Of a stretch of DNA of 64,000 nucleotides, positions 28,501 through 43,500 are shown one piece after another. Each line of letters opens with the position of its first letter. The stretch's first letter is position 1. The notes beneath the pieces were generated by a model. That model made no database searches and was not told the DNA's origin. It saw only the letters and a list, made by a program, of their open reading frames with translations. The translations under genes and the position numbers were made by a program. Source of the stretch: Apostichopus japonicus (Eukaryota; Echinodermata; Holothuroidea; Aspidochirotida; Stichopodidae); assembly GCF_037975245.1 (NCBI RefSeq), contig NC_092572.1:23606489-23670488 (forward strand). Direction: 5' to 3'.

Positions 28501-31500
28501 AGGTTTGGTCTGTGAACTGTTTAACTATGAGGTGTTATGTCAACACTTAATGTATGTATAGGTGAATCCTCCCATTGGTTTGATAGTTTCATATTAGAAT
28601 CAGTAATGAAACTGAGGTTTGGTCTGTGAACTGTTTAACTCTGAGGTGTTATGTCAACACTTAATGCATATATAGGTGAATCCTCCCATTGGTTTGATAT
28701 TTTCATATTAGAATCAGTAATGAAACTGAGGTTTGGTCTGTGAACTGTTTAACTATGAGGTGTTATGTCAACACTTAATGCATATATAGGTGAATCCTCC
28801 CATTTGTTTGATAGTTTCATTATTAGAATCAGTAATGAAACTGAGGTTTGGTCTGTGAACTGTTTAACTATGAGGTGTTATGTCAACACTTAATGCATAT
28901 ATAGGTGAATCCTCCCATTGGTTTGATAGTTTCATATTAGAATCAGTAATGAAACTGAGGTTTGGTCTGTGAACTGTTTAACTATGAGGTGTTATGTCAA
29001 CACTTAATGCATATATAGGTGAATCCTCCCATTGGTTTGATAGTTTCATATTAGAATCAGTAATGAAACTGAGGTTTGGTCTGTGAACTGTTTAACTATG
29101 AGGTGTTATGTCAACACTTAATGCATATATAGGTGAATCCTCCCATTGGTTTGATAGTTTCATATTAGAATCAGTAATGAAACTGAGGTTTGGTCTGTGA
29201 ACTGTTTAACTATGAGGTGTTATGTCAACACTTAATGCATATATAGGTGAATCCTCCCATTGGTTTGATAGTTTCATATTAGAATCAGTAATGAAACTGA
29301 GGTTTGGTCTGTGAACTGTTTAACTATGAGGCATTATGTCAACACTTAATGCATATATAGGTGAATCCTCCCATTGGTTTGATAGTTTCATATTAGAATC
29401 AGTAATGAAACTGAGGTTTGGTCTGTGAACTGTTTTGAGGCATTATGTCATCAAGAATTGTGGATACTGCCAACACTCTTGTTTGTTTGACAGTTTAGTA
29501 TCAGTAGTGAAAATATAGAATCACCAAAGTGGAGGGGGGGGGGTGGGGTTAGTGGCTGAAACCATCATACCAAATGGGGTAGGATGTCTGGCTCTCTAAG
29601 GTAATGCTCCCCCAAATGTAAAATGAGAAGGATGATGAGATCAATGTTTGCCAAAATTCAAAAGAAGTTGTAAGGAAAGTGTATTGTCAATTTCTCTACA
29701 CTAAGCCTGAGGGGTTTCAGAGTCGAGGAGGTGTATGCCTGGGCCTGGGATGTTGATCTGTATGTGAACGATGATGTAAAAGGGTCAGAGGTCAATGGCC
29801 ATAATGCAAAAAGCTTTTCTTTTTTGGCTACTATGAAAATGCCAAAAATGGACACAGTGGGCTGAAATTGTCAAACCCATGTATATAGAACATTAAGTGA
29901 TGTTCAATGTTTGGATCGTATTACTCCATGTCAAAGGTCATGTCAAAGGTCATGAGGCCAATGCAACTCTAAGGATCCGAAACGGTGTCGGTGACTCACA
30001 TTTAACCATGGAAGGCTCATATGACGATTTAACAGTTGGAAAAAAAGCAGAATTTTGAGTGAGATATGCAGCTCCATGTATCCGTGCTTCTTGTTCTTTT
30101 TTATCTGATAGCGCCATCGACTGCCCAGACTGTTCATTACACAAGACATGTGTCGAGTGTCTGGATGAATTCCAGTGCGGCTGGTGCGGTAACGTCGCTA
30201 ATCCTCTGCGGGGCGTCTGTACAGAAGGAGATTTTGGCGGTGGACGGGGGATAGAAAGCTGCTCCCGTCTCGTTGCTGGAGAGTACAACATCACGGGGGA
30301 AGCGAGCTGGTCATACGAGATGTGTCCTACTGTCGATGAGTGTAAACTGGGGGTTTATGAATGCCACCCCAACGCCAGCTGCCAAGATACCATTTCTTCT
30401 TACGATTGTAAATGTAAACGGGGTTTCAGAGGAGACGGAAAGAACAGCTGCGAGAGAACGTAAGTAGTAGTCTTATTGCTAAACCATCGCAAGGAGTAAT
30501 TTTATACTGACGCAACGGGAACGTCGATATTGTAGCATGTGTAAGATTAAAGCTGGTCTCTGTTAGCCTTAGTCATTACCTACGATAAACAAACATTGTT
30601 GTCCTTCTGCCACTGTTATGGACCGATGTTATTGTAGCTTGTAAAGTAAGATTAATACTGGTCATTGTTAGCCTTGGTCATTACCTACGATAAACAAACA
30701 TTGTTGTCCTTCTGCCACTGTTATGGACCGATGTTATTGTAGCTTGTAAAGTAAGATTAGTACTGGTCATTGTTAGCCTTGGTCATTACCTATGATAAAC
30801 AAAACATTGTTGTCCTTCTGCTACTGGTCAATACTTTGTATTTTGCGATTTGAACCTTCAGCATTCGAGTGAAGAAATTATATTGAAGTGGATTCAGAAT
30901 GACAAAAAATATGCCCAAGGGCCTATGTTTCTACTCGGTTGAGTGTCAGCTGTGTCCTCCCTGAAGTAGCAAAGCAAGAATAAGTATCCTGACCCCACCA
31001 CAACCCACCTCCCACCCCTCACCCCCCCAGCCCCCTTATCTTAACTAGCGTAATTTTTCTGATAGATTGTCTGTGCGCGTAGCTTAACACTATGACCTAA
31101 GTCTGACCTGTTTTTATCATTGCCAATTTCATCGTCGACCTTAACCCCCCATCCCCTCCCCTTCCTCTCAGCAGAGATTGTTGAACCATTATCAGGGTTT
31201 TCATTTCATGCATAACCTTCCTAATTTCTTGCAGGTGTTTTTACGAGTGTGAGAATGGTAGATGCAGTGAATATCCAAACTATGAATGTATCTGTGACTT
31301 GGGTTGGACTGGTGATAACTGCAGCATTGACTGTGGATGTAACCAGCACAGCACCTGCAGTAACGGTGCAGGGCTATGTGATCAGTGCCACAGTAAGTAT
31401 CTTTCGCCTGCATATTTACCCTAACCTGCCTGTAATCAGACGCTGTAATCAGTGTGTTTACTATTGGGACAGCACAGCACCTGCCCTAATGGTGCAAGGC

Positions 31501-34500
31501 TATGTGATCAGTGCCACAGTAAGTATCTTTCGCCTGCATATTTACCCAAATCTGCCTGTAATCAGATGCTGTAATCAGTGTTTTTACTATTGGGACAGCA
31601 CAGCACCTGCAGTAACGGTGCAGGGCTATGTGATCAGTGCCACAGTATCTTTCGCCTGCATATTTACCCTAACCTGCCTGTAAGCAGAGGCTGTAAACTG
31701 TGTTTACTGTTGGGACAGCACAGCACCTGCCCTAATGGTGCAGGGCTATGTGATCAGTGCCATAGTAAGTATCTTTCGCCTGCGTATTTACCCTAACCTA
31801 CCTGTAATCAGACGCTGTAAACAGTGTTTTTACTATTGGGACAGCACAGCACCTGCCGTAACGGTGCAGGGCTATGTGATCAGTGCCACAGTATCTTTCG
31901 CCTGCATATTTACCATAACCTGCCTGTAATCAGAGGCTGTAATCAGTTTGTTTACTATTGGGACAGTATATAGCCATAAGTGATTTTTTTCATTCCATAG
32001 ATTCCACGATGGGAGAACATTGTGACGAGTGTACCCCAGGGAGCTATGGTGATCCGCGGAGCCCAGAGGGGTGTCAACCCTGCCGCTGTAATGGACATGG
32101 TGACCCCGAGGCAGGGTTCTGTAATGCCACCAGTCTGCAGTGTTACTGTGTTAATAACACCATGGGCACGCACTGCCAGAGTTGTGCACCTAATTTCTAT
32201 GGTGATCCAAGGTAAGTAGGCACCATCCAGTGTATCGTTGCACTCATCGAAAAGTATTTGCGTTATTTACCGACAGAACGAAACGAAAAGAATCCATTCA
32301 AATTCTTTCATGACTTTGATCTAAAATCGGTCGTTTTTTGGGAAAGCAAATACTATATTATATGACAAGAGTAATAAATGTAGAATCGGTAGAAAGGCCA
32401 GTTTAGATCAAGATAGGCAAGTTTGAATGAAGAGGAACTTCTACACAGTTAGGGCCTAAAGTTATGTTATAGTTCTTTTGTCTGAGCGGTGTCATCGGAT
32501 ATGGGATGTGAAACAACGGTTACGGGGCAAAAGCAGATAGTAACATTATTGGTGCGACATGAATTCAGTGTTCCACTAAATGGTAACATGTATGTCAGCG
32601 GGATGTTGTCACTTACATCGGGAACTCATTGCCTTCTGGACAATGTATTTATGGGCGCTCACAAGTACTCACAAAGAAAACTACCACCAACTTTACCGTA
32701 GCCTAACTTACTGCCAGTTTTAAAGCCCCCTCATCTGATGAGGTGACCCAAAATTGGGTGTTGAATATGTACCCAACACATTGTTGGCAGTTTAAGGGAC
32801 AGGGAAAAGTAATTGTGTATCTTAGGAAGAGCGTATTTAAATTTCTTATATTCAGACATGAGAAGTTTTGGTGTTACTGTGTCGGGTGAGGGTAAGATCA
32901 ACATTATTATAAATTATCGTGTGTATAATATTTCCAGTGGTATATTACAAAGTTAATGTACACCATTCTTTTGTTCATGTTTACTACAATTCTCTAGTGA
33001 TGGTAAACATTGCTACTTGAAGTGTGCAGGCAGGACGGTCTTGTGGAATACAACCAGGGTATCCGTCGGCTCCTTCGAGGGCGAGGGCTTCTCCAAGCAG
33101 TCTCGTACCAGCTGCCTCTGGATTCTAAGCTCATTCGCAGATCTAGAGGGCGCTAGAGCGTCACTGAATGAGAATCAGATCATTCAGCTAACCATCGACA
33201 CCATCAATACTACGTGTGGAGTAAGTAGATTCACCCATCATAGTTAGTTATTAATCTTAAGGTTGTTACTATGATCACCCCCCACCCAACCACTCCCCTC
33301 CCCTTGGAAAATCCAGGCACCCCCCTCCCCTTGGAAAATCCAGGCACCCCCCTCCCCACCACTCCCCTCCCCTCCTTTTGAAAATCCAGGGTTTATCCGG
33401 CTCAATAGAGGTTCTCTTCAATCAACCATATCTTGAGTTCAGAAGAATATTATGAGATAGGGGTTGTCAACTTAAAGTGACTAATATTTCTCTTTTCCAT
33501 TAAAGTTTAACTTTGTCTGCCACGGAAAGATCACTTTAACATTTACTGAAGAGTTTGCTCGTTGTACGAGTTATATCTGTCATCGTCCATGTCATGCTTT
33601 CGTCTGCTAGCGGTGGCCTCGTTTACGGCAGAAAAGAGATTTCGTTCCGTTGACAGTGTAGAATATTTCTCCCCATGAAGACAGGTCTAACCTCATCTGC
33701 CACTGTAGTATCCCTCTAATGCTGGTAGAGGCGGTGTAAAGTTTTGAAAGTCTGTCTTGCTTAAAACATTTAAAACTGATTACATATTATATCTTCATAC
33801 AGAGGGACTATGTACAGGTGTATGACGGTGTACCGGAGAACCTCACAGGGTGGTCAGATTTCCCCGGTAAACTGCTCGGAAACTTTTGCGGGTACGGCAA
33901 CACAGAACCATTGACCGTTACGGCTACATCAGGTGAGTCGAAAGGGACTTGTTGGCTGCTTGCAGAAAACCGAAAGAAAACAAAATATATTCTTCATGGA
34001 CAGACAATTAAGAAACTGTGAGAAGTGTGATAGTACAGTGAACCGTTAGTGGGTAATATGTGTGCTGGGTATCTGTAATCCCTCAAAACGTTGTTACCAT
34101 GGTCCGAAATGACTGTCAAATGTGTATTTTAAAAAAATCAATTAGTGATACGTGAAGTTGCAACATTATTAGGGTTGTGTATTGGTTGTGTATTGTTTTG
34201 TATTGGTTGTGTATTGTTTTGTATTGGTTGTGTATTGTTTGTGTATTGGTTGTGTATTGGTTGTGTATTGTTTTGTATTGGTTGTGTATTGTTTTGTATT
34301 GGTTGTGTATTGGTTGTGGATTGTTTTGTATTGGTTGTGAATTGTTTTGTATTGGTTGTGGATTGTTTGTGTATTGGTTGTGTATTGTATGTGTATTGGT
34401 TGTGTATTGTTTTGTATTGGTTGTGTATTGTTTTGTATTGGTTGTGTATTGTTTTGTATTGGTTGTGGATTGTTTGTGTATTGGTTGTGTATTGTTTTGT

Positions 34501-37500
34501 ATTGGTTGTGTATTGGTTGTGGATTGTTTTGTATTGGTTGTGGATTGTTTTGTATTGGTTGTGGATTGTTTGTGTATTGGTTGTGTATTGTATGTGTATT
34601 GGTTGTGTATTGTTTTGTATTGTTTGTGTATTGGTTGTGTATTGGTTGTGGATTGTTTGTGTATTGGTTGTGTATTGGTTGTGTATTGGTTGTGTATTGG
34701 TTGTGGATTGTTTGTGTATTGGTTGTGTATTGTATGTGTATTGGTTGTGTATTGTTTTGTATTGGTTGTGGATTGTTTTGTATTGGTTGTGGATTGTTTG
34801 TGTATTGGTTGTGTATTGGTTGTGTATTGGTTGTGTATTGGTTGTGTATTGGTTGTGTATTGTTTTGTATTGGTTGTGGATTGTTTTGTATTGGTTGTGG
34901 ATTGTTTGTGTATTGGTTGTGTCTTGGTTGTGTATTGGTTGTGTATTGGTTGTGTATTGGTTGTGTATTGGTTGTGTATTCTTTGTGTATTGGTTGTGTA
35001 TTGGTTGTGTGTTGGTTGTGTATTGGTTGTGTATTGGTTGTGTGTTGGTAGTGTATTCTTTGTGTATTGGTTGTGTCTTGGTTGTGTATTGGTTGTGTAT
35101 TGGTTGTGTATTTGTTGTGTATTGGTTGTGTGTTGGTTGTGTATTGGTTCTGTATTGTTTGTGTATTGGTTGTGTATTGGTTGTGTATTGGTTGTGTAGT
35201 TACTGAGCCTACAAAGTTAGATGAGACACATGCACTACCACACATAGAGAAATAGGTAACTTTAATTAAGGTCCCAATCATGTAGTAGTGTAAATGTCTT
35301 CTAATGTGGAGCCCAAGTTTAATCTTTCGGCCTGATGATGTGACCCTGCCAGTTATGGTCAGATTTTCTTTTCTTTATTTATAGGATTTGTAACCATGAG
35401 CTTCCAGGCCAGTCTTCAAGGAAGGTCAATCAACACAGGGTTCACTGCCCACTATGAGATGTTGGACTGTACCACAGGGTGCGGCCAGAATAGGTCATGC
35501 GTCGATAACCAATGTGTCTGTGATCAAACTCACCAGGGTCCACGGTGTGACCAGAATGTATGTCCTTCAAACTGCCACGAAGACAATAACCAGGGAAGGT
35601 GTGATCGGGTAAGGGATTGCTAGTATTCTCCATTGTGTGTAAAGAAACTGGTTGCCTTTCACCTCGACAATCCTTGTCCACTCACCAACAAATACACTAA
35701 TCATTGCCTAGCCCTGCCTATCATTACCTAACCATACCTATCATTACCTAACCCTACCTATCTCTCCTCCTGCTTATCATTACCAGCCCTGCCTTTTGTT
35801 ACCTACACCTGCCTATGGTTACCTTCCCCTGCCTGTCATTACCTGCCCCTGCCTATCGTTACCTACCCCTGCCTATGGTTACCTTCCCCTGCCTATGGTA
35901 ACCTTTCCCTGCCTATGGTAACCTTTCCCTGCCTATGGTAAGCAGCCCCTGAATATTGTTACCTACCCCTGCCTATGGTTACCTACCCCTGCCTATGGTT
36001 ACCCTCCCCTACCTATCGTTACCAGCCACTGCCTTTCGTTACATGCTAATACCTAATATATGGGGTAGACTTTGTAAGACAGTAGGTTGAAAATTGAAAT
36101 CCTGGACTGAGGATGGAATTTTACACCCTAGAGTCAATATCATCATAGATTTTTCATTCCAGGGGTGTTCACATACGCTATAGCTGGTATTGATGGAAAG
36201 GTATTTGTCCTACAATGAGGAATGGGGTGGGGATGGGGGGGGGGGAGGATGGGCGGTTTTGTAGGGTAAAGGATCTAGAACTATAATCCATCTTAGTGTG
36301 TCAGAAACAGATGTGTCATGACTTTGATATTTCTTTCAAGTTTTGTATTTGTTGAACCATATCTCTCTATGTACATGACTATATAGTAACCTACATGAAA
36401 CCCATAAAAGAGCAATGTCCAGGCTTGGCAAAGGGCTCGCTGCCGCCACCATTTTGTTTACAGAGACATTTCTGGTTTTGCATCTTATCAAGGTGGCTCA
36501 GATATGCCATTGTTCCGAGTCTTACGGTGGTTCGTCCTGTAGCTACAGAGTCAATGATACAGATTCACTGAAACAGGGTGTCTGGACACCCCTCTACCAC
36601 CAGTCCAGTGGGGTACTCCCTGGACGAGTAGGGCATTCTATGTTCAGAAGATCAGACGGCAACCTGGTGGTGTTTGGGGGATTCTCAGATGAGGGAGCAT
36701 TTCTGAATGATATGTGGAGGTGAGTTAGTATAAACATTACAGACACATGAACAGGATCAGCATACACACACAGACACATATAAACAAAGTCAGCACGCAC
36801 ACAGACACATGGACAAGATCAGCAGAAACAGTCACACTTTAGGCCACTGTGACAGAGGACACTGCATGACTGTGGGCAACTATGTCAAGAACATGCATGT
36901 AAACACAGGCACGCAAGTAAGGAGGTCACTGTGGCAGAACACTGGTGTATGACTGGGCCACTATGTCAAGAACATGTAAAAACAGTCACACTCAAATTAG
37001 GAGGTCACTGTGACAGAGCACTGATGCATGACTGTGGGCCATTATTTCAAGAACATGCATGGTAAAAACACTCACACTTTAGGAGGTCACTGTGACAGAG
37101 TACACTGATACATGACTGGGCCACTATGTCAAGAACATGCATGGTAAAAACACACACTTTAGGAGGTCACTGTGACAGAGGAAATCATGCCAATATTTAG
37201 ACTGACGATTATTAATTGACCAATCATGTGCTTGTGTGTGTTACGTCTATTGTGGAATCCACTGGCATTTAGCCAGTAAATAGCCAGAATCTTGAAGTCA
37301 AGGCCACTAAATTTGAATTGCAAAATATAAAAGAGTTTGGTGATTTCTCTCTCAGACTCACAAGTGACTTCAATTGGTTTTCTCTGTCAATCATATGTAT
37401 ATTTGATATGTTTAATACTGCTGTGTCACTGAAAATTGACAATACTGTCTTACAGTTGTCTGATGAAGTACAAGATTGAATATCTGTTCATCTCACTTGA

Positions 37501-40500
37501 AATGTTTACAGTTACAACCCTGCAGATGGTATCTGGACAGAGGTAACCTACGAAAACCCTAGTCCATCGGGACGGTACTTTCACGCATCAGTTTATCTTC
37601 CCTCTGAGAACCAACTCCTCGTCTCTGGAGGGTTCACTGAGGCGGGTGTCTCAGGCGAGTTTTGGATATTCCACACAGACACCGGTCATTGGACTTTAGT
37701 CGAGATGGTAAGGTTGCATTTTGACAACGAGGTGGTGCAGTGAGATTGTTTATGATATGTCAGCATGGTAGTGTCCAGATCATGACGGTATAGATGAACA
37801 CATGTTGATGGGAATGGGTGGTGCCACATGTTGGTGAGACTGGATGGTACCACATGTTGGTGAGACTGGATGGTACCACATGCCGATGAGATTGTGGATG
37901 GTACCACATGTTGGTGAGACTGGATGGTACCACATGTTGATCAGATTGGATGGTACCACATGTTGGTGAGACTGGATGGTACGGCATGTTGGTGAGACTG
38001 GGATGGTACCACATGGTGGTGAGACTGAATGGTACCAATGTTGATGAGACTGGATGGTACCACATGTTGATCAGACTGGATGGTACCACATGTTGGTGTG
38101 ACTGGATGGTACCACATGGTGGTGAGACTGGATGGTACCACATGTTGACAAGATTGGATGGTACCGCATGTTGGTGAGACTGGATGGTACCACATTGTGG
38201 TGAGACTGGATGGTACCACATGTTGACAAGATTGGATGGTACCCCGTGTTGATGAGACTGGATGGTATCACATGTTTGTATGATGATGTCAGATAATGAT
38301 GGTGAGGTCAGCTTCATGCAAGAGTCATGCAACAAGGTAATTCTTGGTGTAGAAGGTAATAATGTGACCTACCTTCTGGACAAGTTACGTGTGCTAGTCC
38401 CCCCACCCCATCGATGCCCAACTCACAGAAGTTTGCCACCAAACAAGAGAAAAGGAATTGTTTTATAATTGCTGGTCTATTTTTATTTCTTGGATAGTTT
38501 TCCGTTTCATGATGTGCTTATTTCTCTCAACTTTGACAAATGATCCATAAACGACCATTCCCCATCTATTTCCGTTCATTTCCATTCAGGACGCGGAAGA
38601 CCCAGAGGTGCCCCCGTTAGCCGGCCATACCTTGACAGTGTGGCAGGAGAATAGCGTCTTTCTCGTCGGCGGGTTTTCCCCAGAGGACTCCTTCTATACA
38701 AAGCTGAAAGAGTACAGTGCTGTGGCACAAACCTGGCAGTCTCGGGCCCCTAAGGGCATCGCACCGATAGGTGAGTCAATCACCACAAGGGGGTGAACAG
38801 CGTCATTTTGTTTTAGCCGGTCAGTCTCAGATTACCTGCTGTCGAAAGTAGGGATGCTAAGAATTGCAGCAGCATTCCATAGCCAACCCTCCCCCTTCCG
38901 TGTAGCATTTAATGTCTTTGTGCTGTGCAACACGCATTGCAGTTCTGCAGAGATGAATCTCCATTGGTTGATATCAATTTGTCTGAGCTGAGCAGGATTT
39001 TCCTGCCCCAGATTTTTTGTTCTCTTTCACCTGTTTGAGCTTTCAAAATAGAAATTTGTTTTACACAGTTTATTGCAGTGGTGTCATGTCACCACTGTAG
39101 CCATTAACCTACCCCCATCCTCCCACGTATTGTAACTTTTATAGGTTAGCAGGTATAGCCGACAAATTAATGTGTTTGGAAAGTATGCACTTAACACTTT
39201 AGCTAGTAAATACAGTCTCAACACTGCTATCATTTTTGAGGAAATTTAATTATAAAATTATCATTTTTTGTTTGTTTGTTGGTCTTTGACATCAAAGAGA
39301 CTATGTTATGTCATTTTAAATTATGTAATTATGTGCATTTTTCTGCAGGAATCTATGGCCATTCAGCAAACTGGCACGAACAGACAAATACACTCTATGT
39401 CTTTGGTGGATACAGCTTAGCTTCCCAAGAGGTTTGGTCTTCAGATGCCTTGCACGCTTACCATGAAGTATCCAATACCTGGTATATCCTGCCTCCTGCT
39501 AATGTGGTAAGCATATATATGATAGTGATCACTAGCCTATAGACATACAGTGATGGTGATCACTAGCCTGTAGACATACAGTGATAGTGATCACTAGCCT
39601 ATAGACATACTGTGATAGTGATCACTAGCCTATAGACATACAGTGATGGTGATCACTAGCCTATAGACATACAGTGATGTGATCACTAGCTTGTAGACAT
39701 ACAGTGATGGTGATCACTAGCCTATAGACATACAGTGATGGTGATCACTAGCCTATAGACATACAGTGATGGTGATCACTAGCCTATAGACATACAGTGA
39801 TGGTGATCACTAGCCTATAGACATACAGTGATGGTGATCACTAGCCTATAGACATACAGTGATGGTGATCACTCTCCTGTAGACATACAGTGATAGTGAT
39901 CACTAGCCTATAGACAGTTAGTGATCACTAGCCTATAGACATACAGTGATAGTGATCACTAGCCTATAGACATACAGTGATAGTGATCACTAGCTAATAG
40001 ACATACAGTGACAGTGATCACTAGCCTATAGACATACAGTGATGGTGATCACTAGCCTATAGACATACAGTGATGGTGATCACTAGCCTATAGACATACA
40101 GTGATAGTGATCACTAGCCTATAGACATACAGTGATAGTGATCACTAGCCTATAGACATACAGTGATGGTGATCACTAGCCTATAGACATACAGTGATGG
40201 TGATCACTAGCTTATAGACATACAGTGATGGTGATCACTAGCCTATAGACATACAGTGATGGTGATCACTAGCCTATAGACATACAGTGATGGTGATCAC
40301 TAGCCTATAGACATACAGTGATGGTGATCACTAGCCTATAGACATACAGTGATGGTGATCACTCTCCTGTAGACATACAGTGATAGTGATCACTAGCCTA
40401 TAGACAGTTAGTGATCACTAGCCTATAGACATACAGTGATAGTGATCACTAGCCTATAGACATACAGTGATAGTGATCACTAGCTTATAGACATACAGTG

Positions 40501-43500
40501 ATAGTGATCACTAGCCTATAGACATACAGTGATGGTGATCACTAGCCTATAGACATACAGTGATGGTGATCACTAGCCTATAGACATACAGTGATGGTGA
40601 TCACTAGCCTATAGACATACAGTGATAGTGATCACTAGCCTATAGACATACAGTGATATTGATCACTAGCCTATAGACATACAGTGATGGTGATCACTAG
40701 CCTATAGACATACAGTGATGGTGATCACTAGCCTATAGACATACAGTGATGGTGATCACTAGCCTATAGACATACAGTGATGGTGATCACTAGCCTATAG
40801 ACATACAGGGATGGTGATCACTAGCCTATAGACAGTTAGTGATCACTAGCCTATAGACATACAGTGATGGTGATCACTAGCCTATAGACATACAGTGATA
40901 GTGATCACTAGCCTATAGGCATACAGTGATAGTGATCACTAGCCTATAGGCATACAGTGATGGTGATCACTAGCCTATAGACATACAGTGGTGGTGATCA
41001 CTAGCCTATAGACATGCAGTGATGGTGATCACTAGCCTATAGACATACAGTGATAGTGATCACTAGCCTATAGACATACAGTGATATTGATCACTAGCCT
41101 ATAGACATACAGTGATGGTGATCACTAGCCTATAGACATACAGTGATGGTGATCACTAGCCTATAGACATACAGTGATGGTGATCACTAGCCTATAGACA
41201 AACAGTGATGGTGATCTCTAGCCTATAGACATACAGTGATGGTGATCACTAGCCTATAGACATACAGTGATGGTGATCACTAGCCTATAGACATACAGTG
41301 ATGGTGATCACTAGCCTATAGACAAACAGTGATAGAGATCTCTAGCCTATAGACATACAGTGATGGTGATCAGTAGCCTGTAGACATACAGTGATGGTGA
41401 TCACTCTCCTGTAGACATACAGTGATAGTGATCACTAGGCTATAAACATACAGTGATATTGTTTACCAGCCTATAGACATTCAGTGATAGTGATCACTAG
41501 CCTATAGACATACAGTGATAGTGATCACTAGGCTATAAACATACAGTGATAGTGATCACTAGCCTATAGACATACAGTGATAGTGATCACTAGCTTATAG
41601 ACATAAAGTGATGGTGATCACTCTCCTGTAGACATACAGTGATAGTGATCACTAGCCTATAGACAGTTAGTGATCACTAGCCTATAGACATACAGTGATG
41701 GTGATCACTAGCCTATAGACATACAGTGATATTGATCACATACAGTGATAGTGATCACTAGCCTATACAGATACAGTGATAGTGATCACTAGCCTATAGA
41801 CAGAAGAGTGATATTGATCACATACAGTGATATTGGGAGTAACTCGAACGAGGGACCTTATGATTGAAAGGCACCGGCGTTGACCACTGAGCTAACACTC
41901 CTAGAGTAGTTTGTAGTCTACACAGAGTAGTCTACACTCCTAGAGTAGTTTGTAGTCTACACAGAGTAGTCTACACTCCTAGAGTAGTTTGTAGTCTACA
42001 CAGAGTAGTCTACACTCCTAGAGTAGTTTGTAGTCTACACTCCTAGAGTAGTTTGTAGTCTACACAGAGTAGTCTACACTCCTAGAGTAGTTTGTAGTCT
42101 ACACAGAGTAGTCTACACTCCTAGAGTAGTTTGTAGTCTACACAGAGTAGTCTACACTCCTAGAGTAGTTTGTAGTCTACACAGAGTAGTCTACACTCCT
42201 AGAGTAGTTTGTAGTCTACACTCCTAGAGTAGTTTGTAGTCTACACAGAGTAGTCTACACTCCTAGAGTAGTTTGTAGTCTACACAGAGTAGTCTACACT
42301 CCTAGAGTAGTTTGTAGTCTACACAGAGTAGTCTACACTCCTAGAGTAGTTTGTAGTCTACACAGAGTAGTCTACACTCCTAGAGTAGTTTGTAGTCTAC
42401 ACTCCTAGAGTAGTTTGTAGTCTACACAGAGTAGTCTACACTCCTAGAGTAGTTTGTAGTCTACACAGAGTAGTCTACACTCCTAGAGTAGTTTGTAGTC
42501 TGCCCATAGTAGTTTACACAGAGTAGTCTACTCTCCTAGAGTACTTGTAGTCTACACTCCTAGATTAGTTGTAGTCTACACAGAGTAGTCTACACTCCTA
42601 GAGTAGTTTGTAGTCTGCCCATAGTAGTTTACACAGAGTAGTCTACACTCCTAGAGTAGTTGTAGTCTACACTCCTAGATTAGTTGTAGTCTACACAGAG
42701 TAGTCTACACTCCTAGAGTAGTTTGTAGTCTGCACATAGTAGTTTACACAGAGTAGTCTACACTCTTAGAGTAGTTTGTAGTCTACACAGAGTAGTCTAC
42801 ACTCCTAGAGTAGTTTGTAGTCTACACAGAGTAGTCTACACTCCTAGAGTAGTTTGTAGTCTACACAGAGTAGTCTACACTCCTAGAGTAGTTTGTAGTC
42901 TGTATAAATTAATTTAATCTTTTCTTCTCCTTTTTTTTTTCCTCTCTCACTCAGCCTTTACATCACCTCTTCCACTCTGCAATAACGACTTCAAGGTACT
43001 TGTTTGTCATCGGAGGAGGAACTTCAGAGAAGAACTTTACCAATTCTGTCTATGCTTATCAGTACGATTGCAATACCTGGCAGGAAGTCATTACAAGTAA
43101 GAGCGCCCTCTCTCTCTTGTTACTGGTCAAGTGTCGTCTGGAGTCATCTATAGAATCTATCAGTGGTTTCACCAGTCCTTTAGTTCAAAGTCTCCAGAGG
43201 ATTGATATAGCCTGGTTACCCACCCCCCCCACCTCTAAATTTGAAGTATTTGTGTCCCCTCCTCTTTCATTTAGTTATGTGATGAGGTTTCCTTGGCAAC
43301 AGGTTCTGACATTTCAAGTATATCAGGAGCCTGAAATCTGTAGGGCTAGATTCAAGTTGCCATTGACTACTATTCATCTGTTAGTGACTACTCAGTGATT
43401 GCATGAAAGAACAGGCAACACTCTTAATGTGAAGCTAAATGATTCATAAACAGCTACTACATATTACCATGGTATTTATTCGCATCCAGTGCACCGTGCC

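Noticed and set aside
34145-35281. Long frames on both strands (up to 370 aa)
   Set aside because: Pure translation of the 11-bp minisatellite in several registers; no domain and no splice support.
43000-43398. Exon 27 extended to 43395
   Set aside because: The donor at 43097 restores the correct frame with exon 28; the extension shows no kelch similarity.
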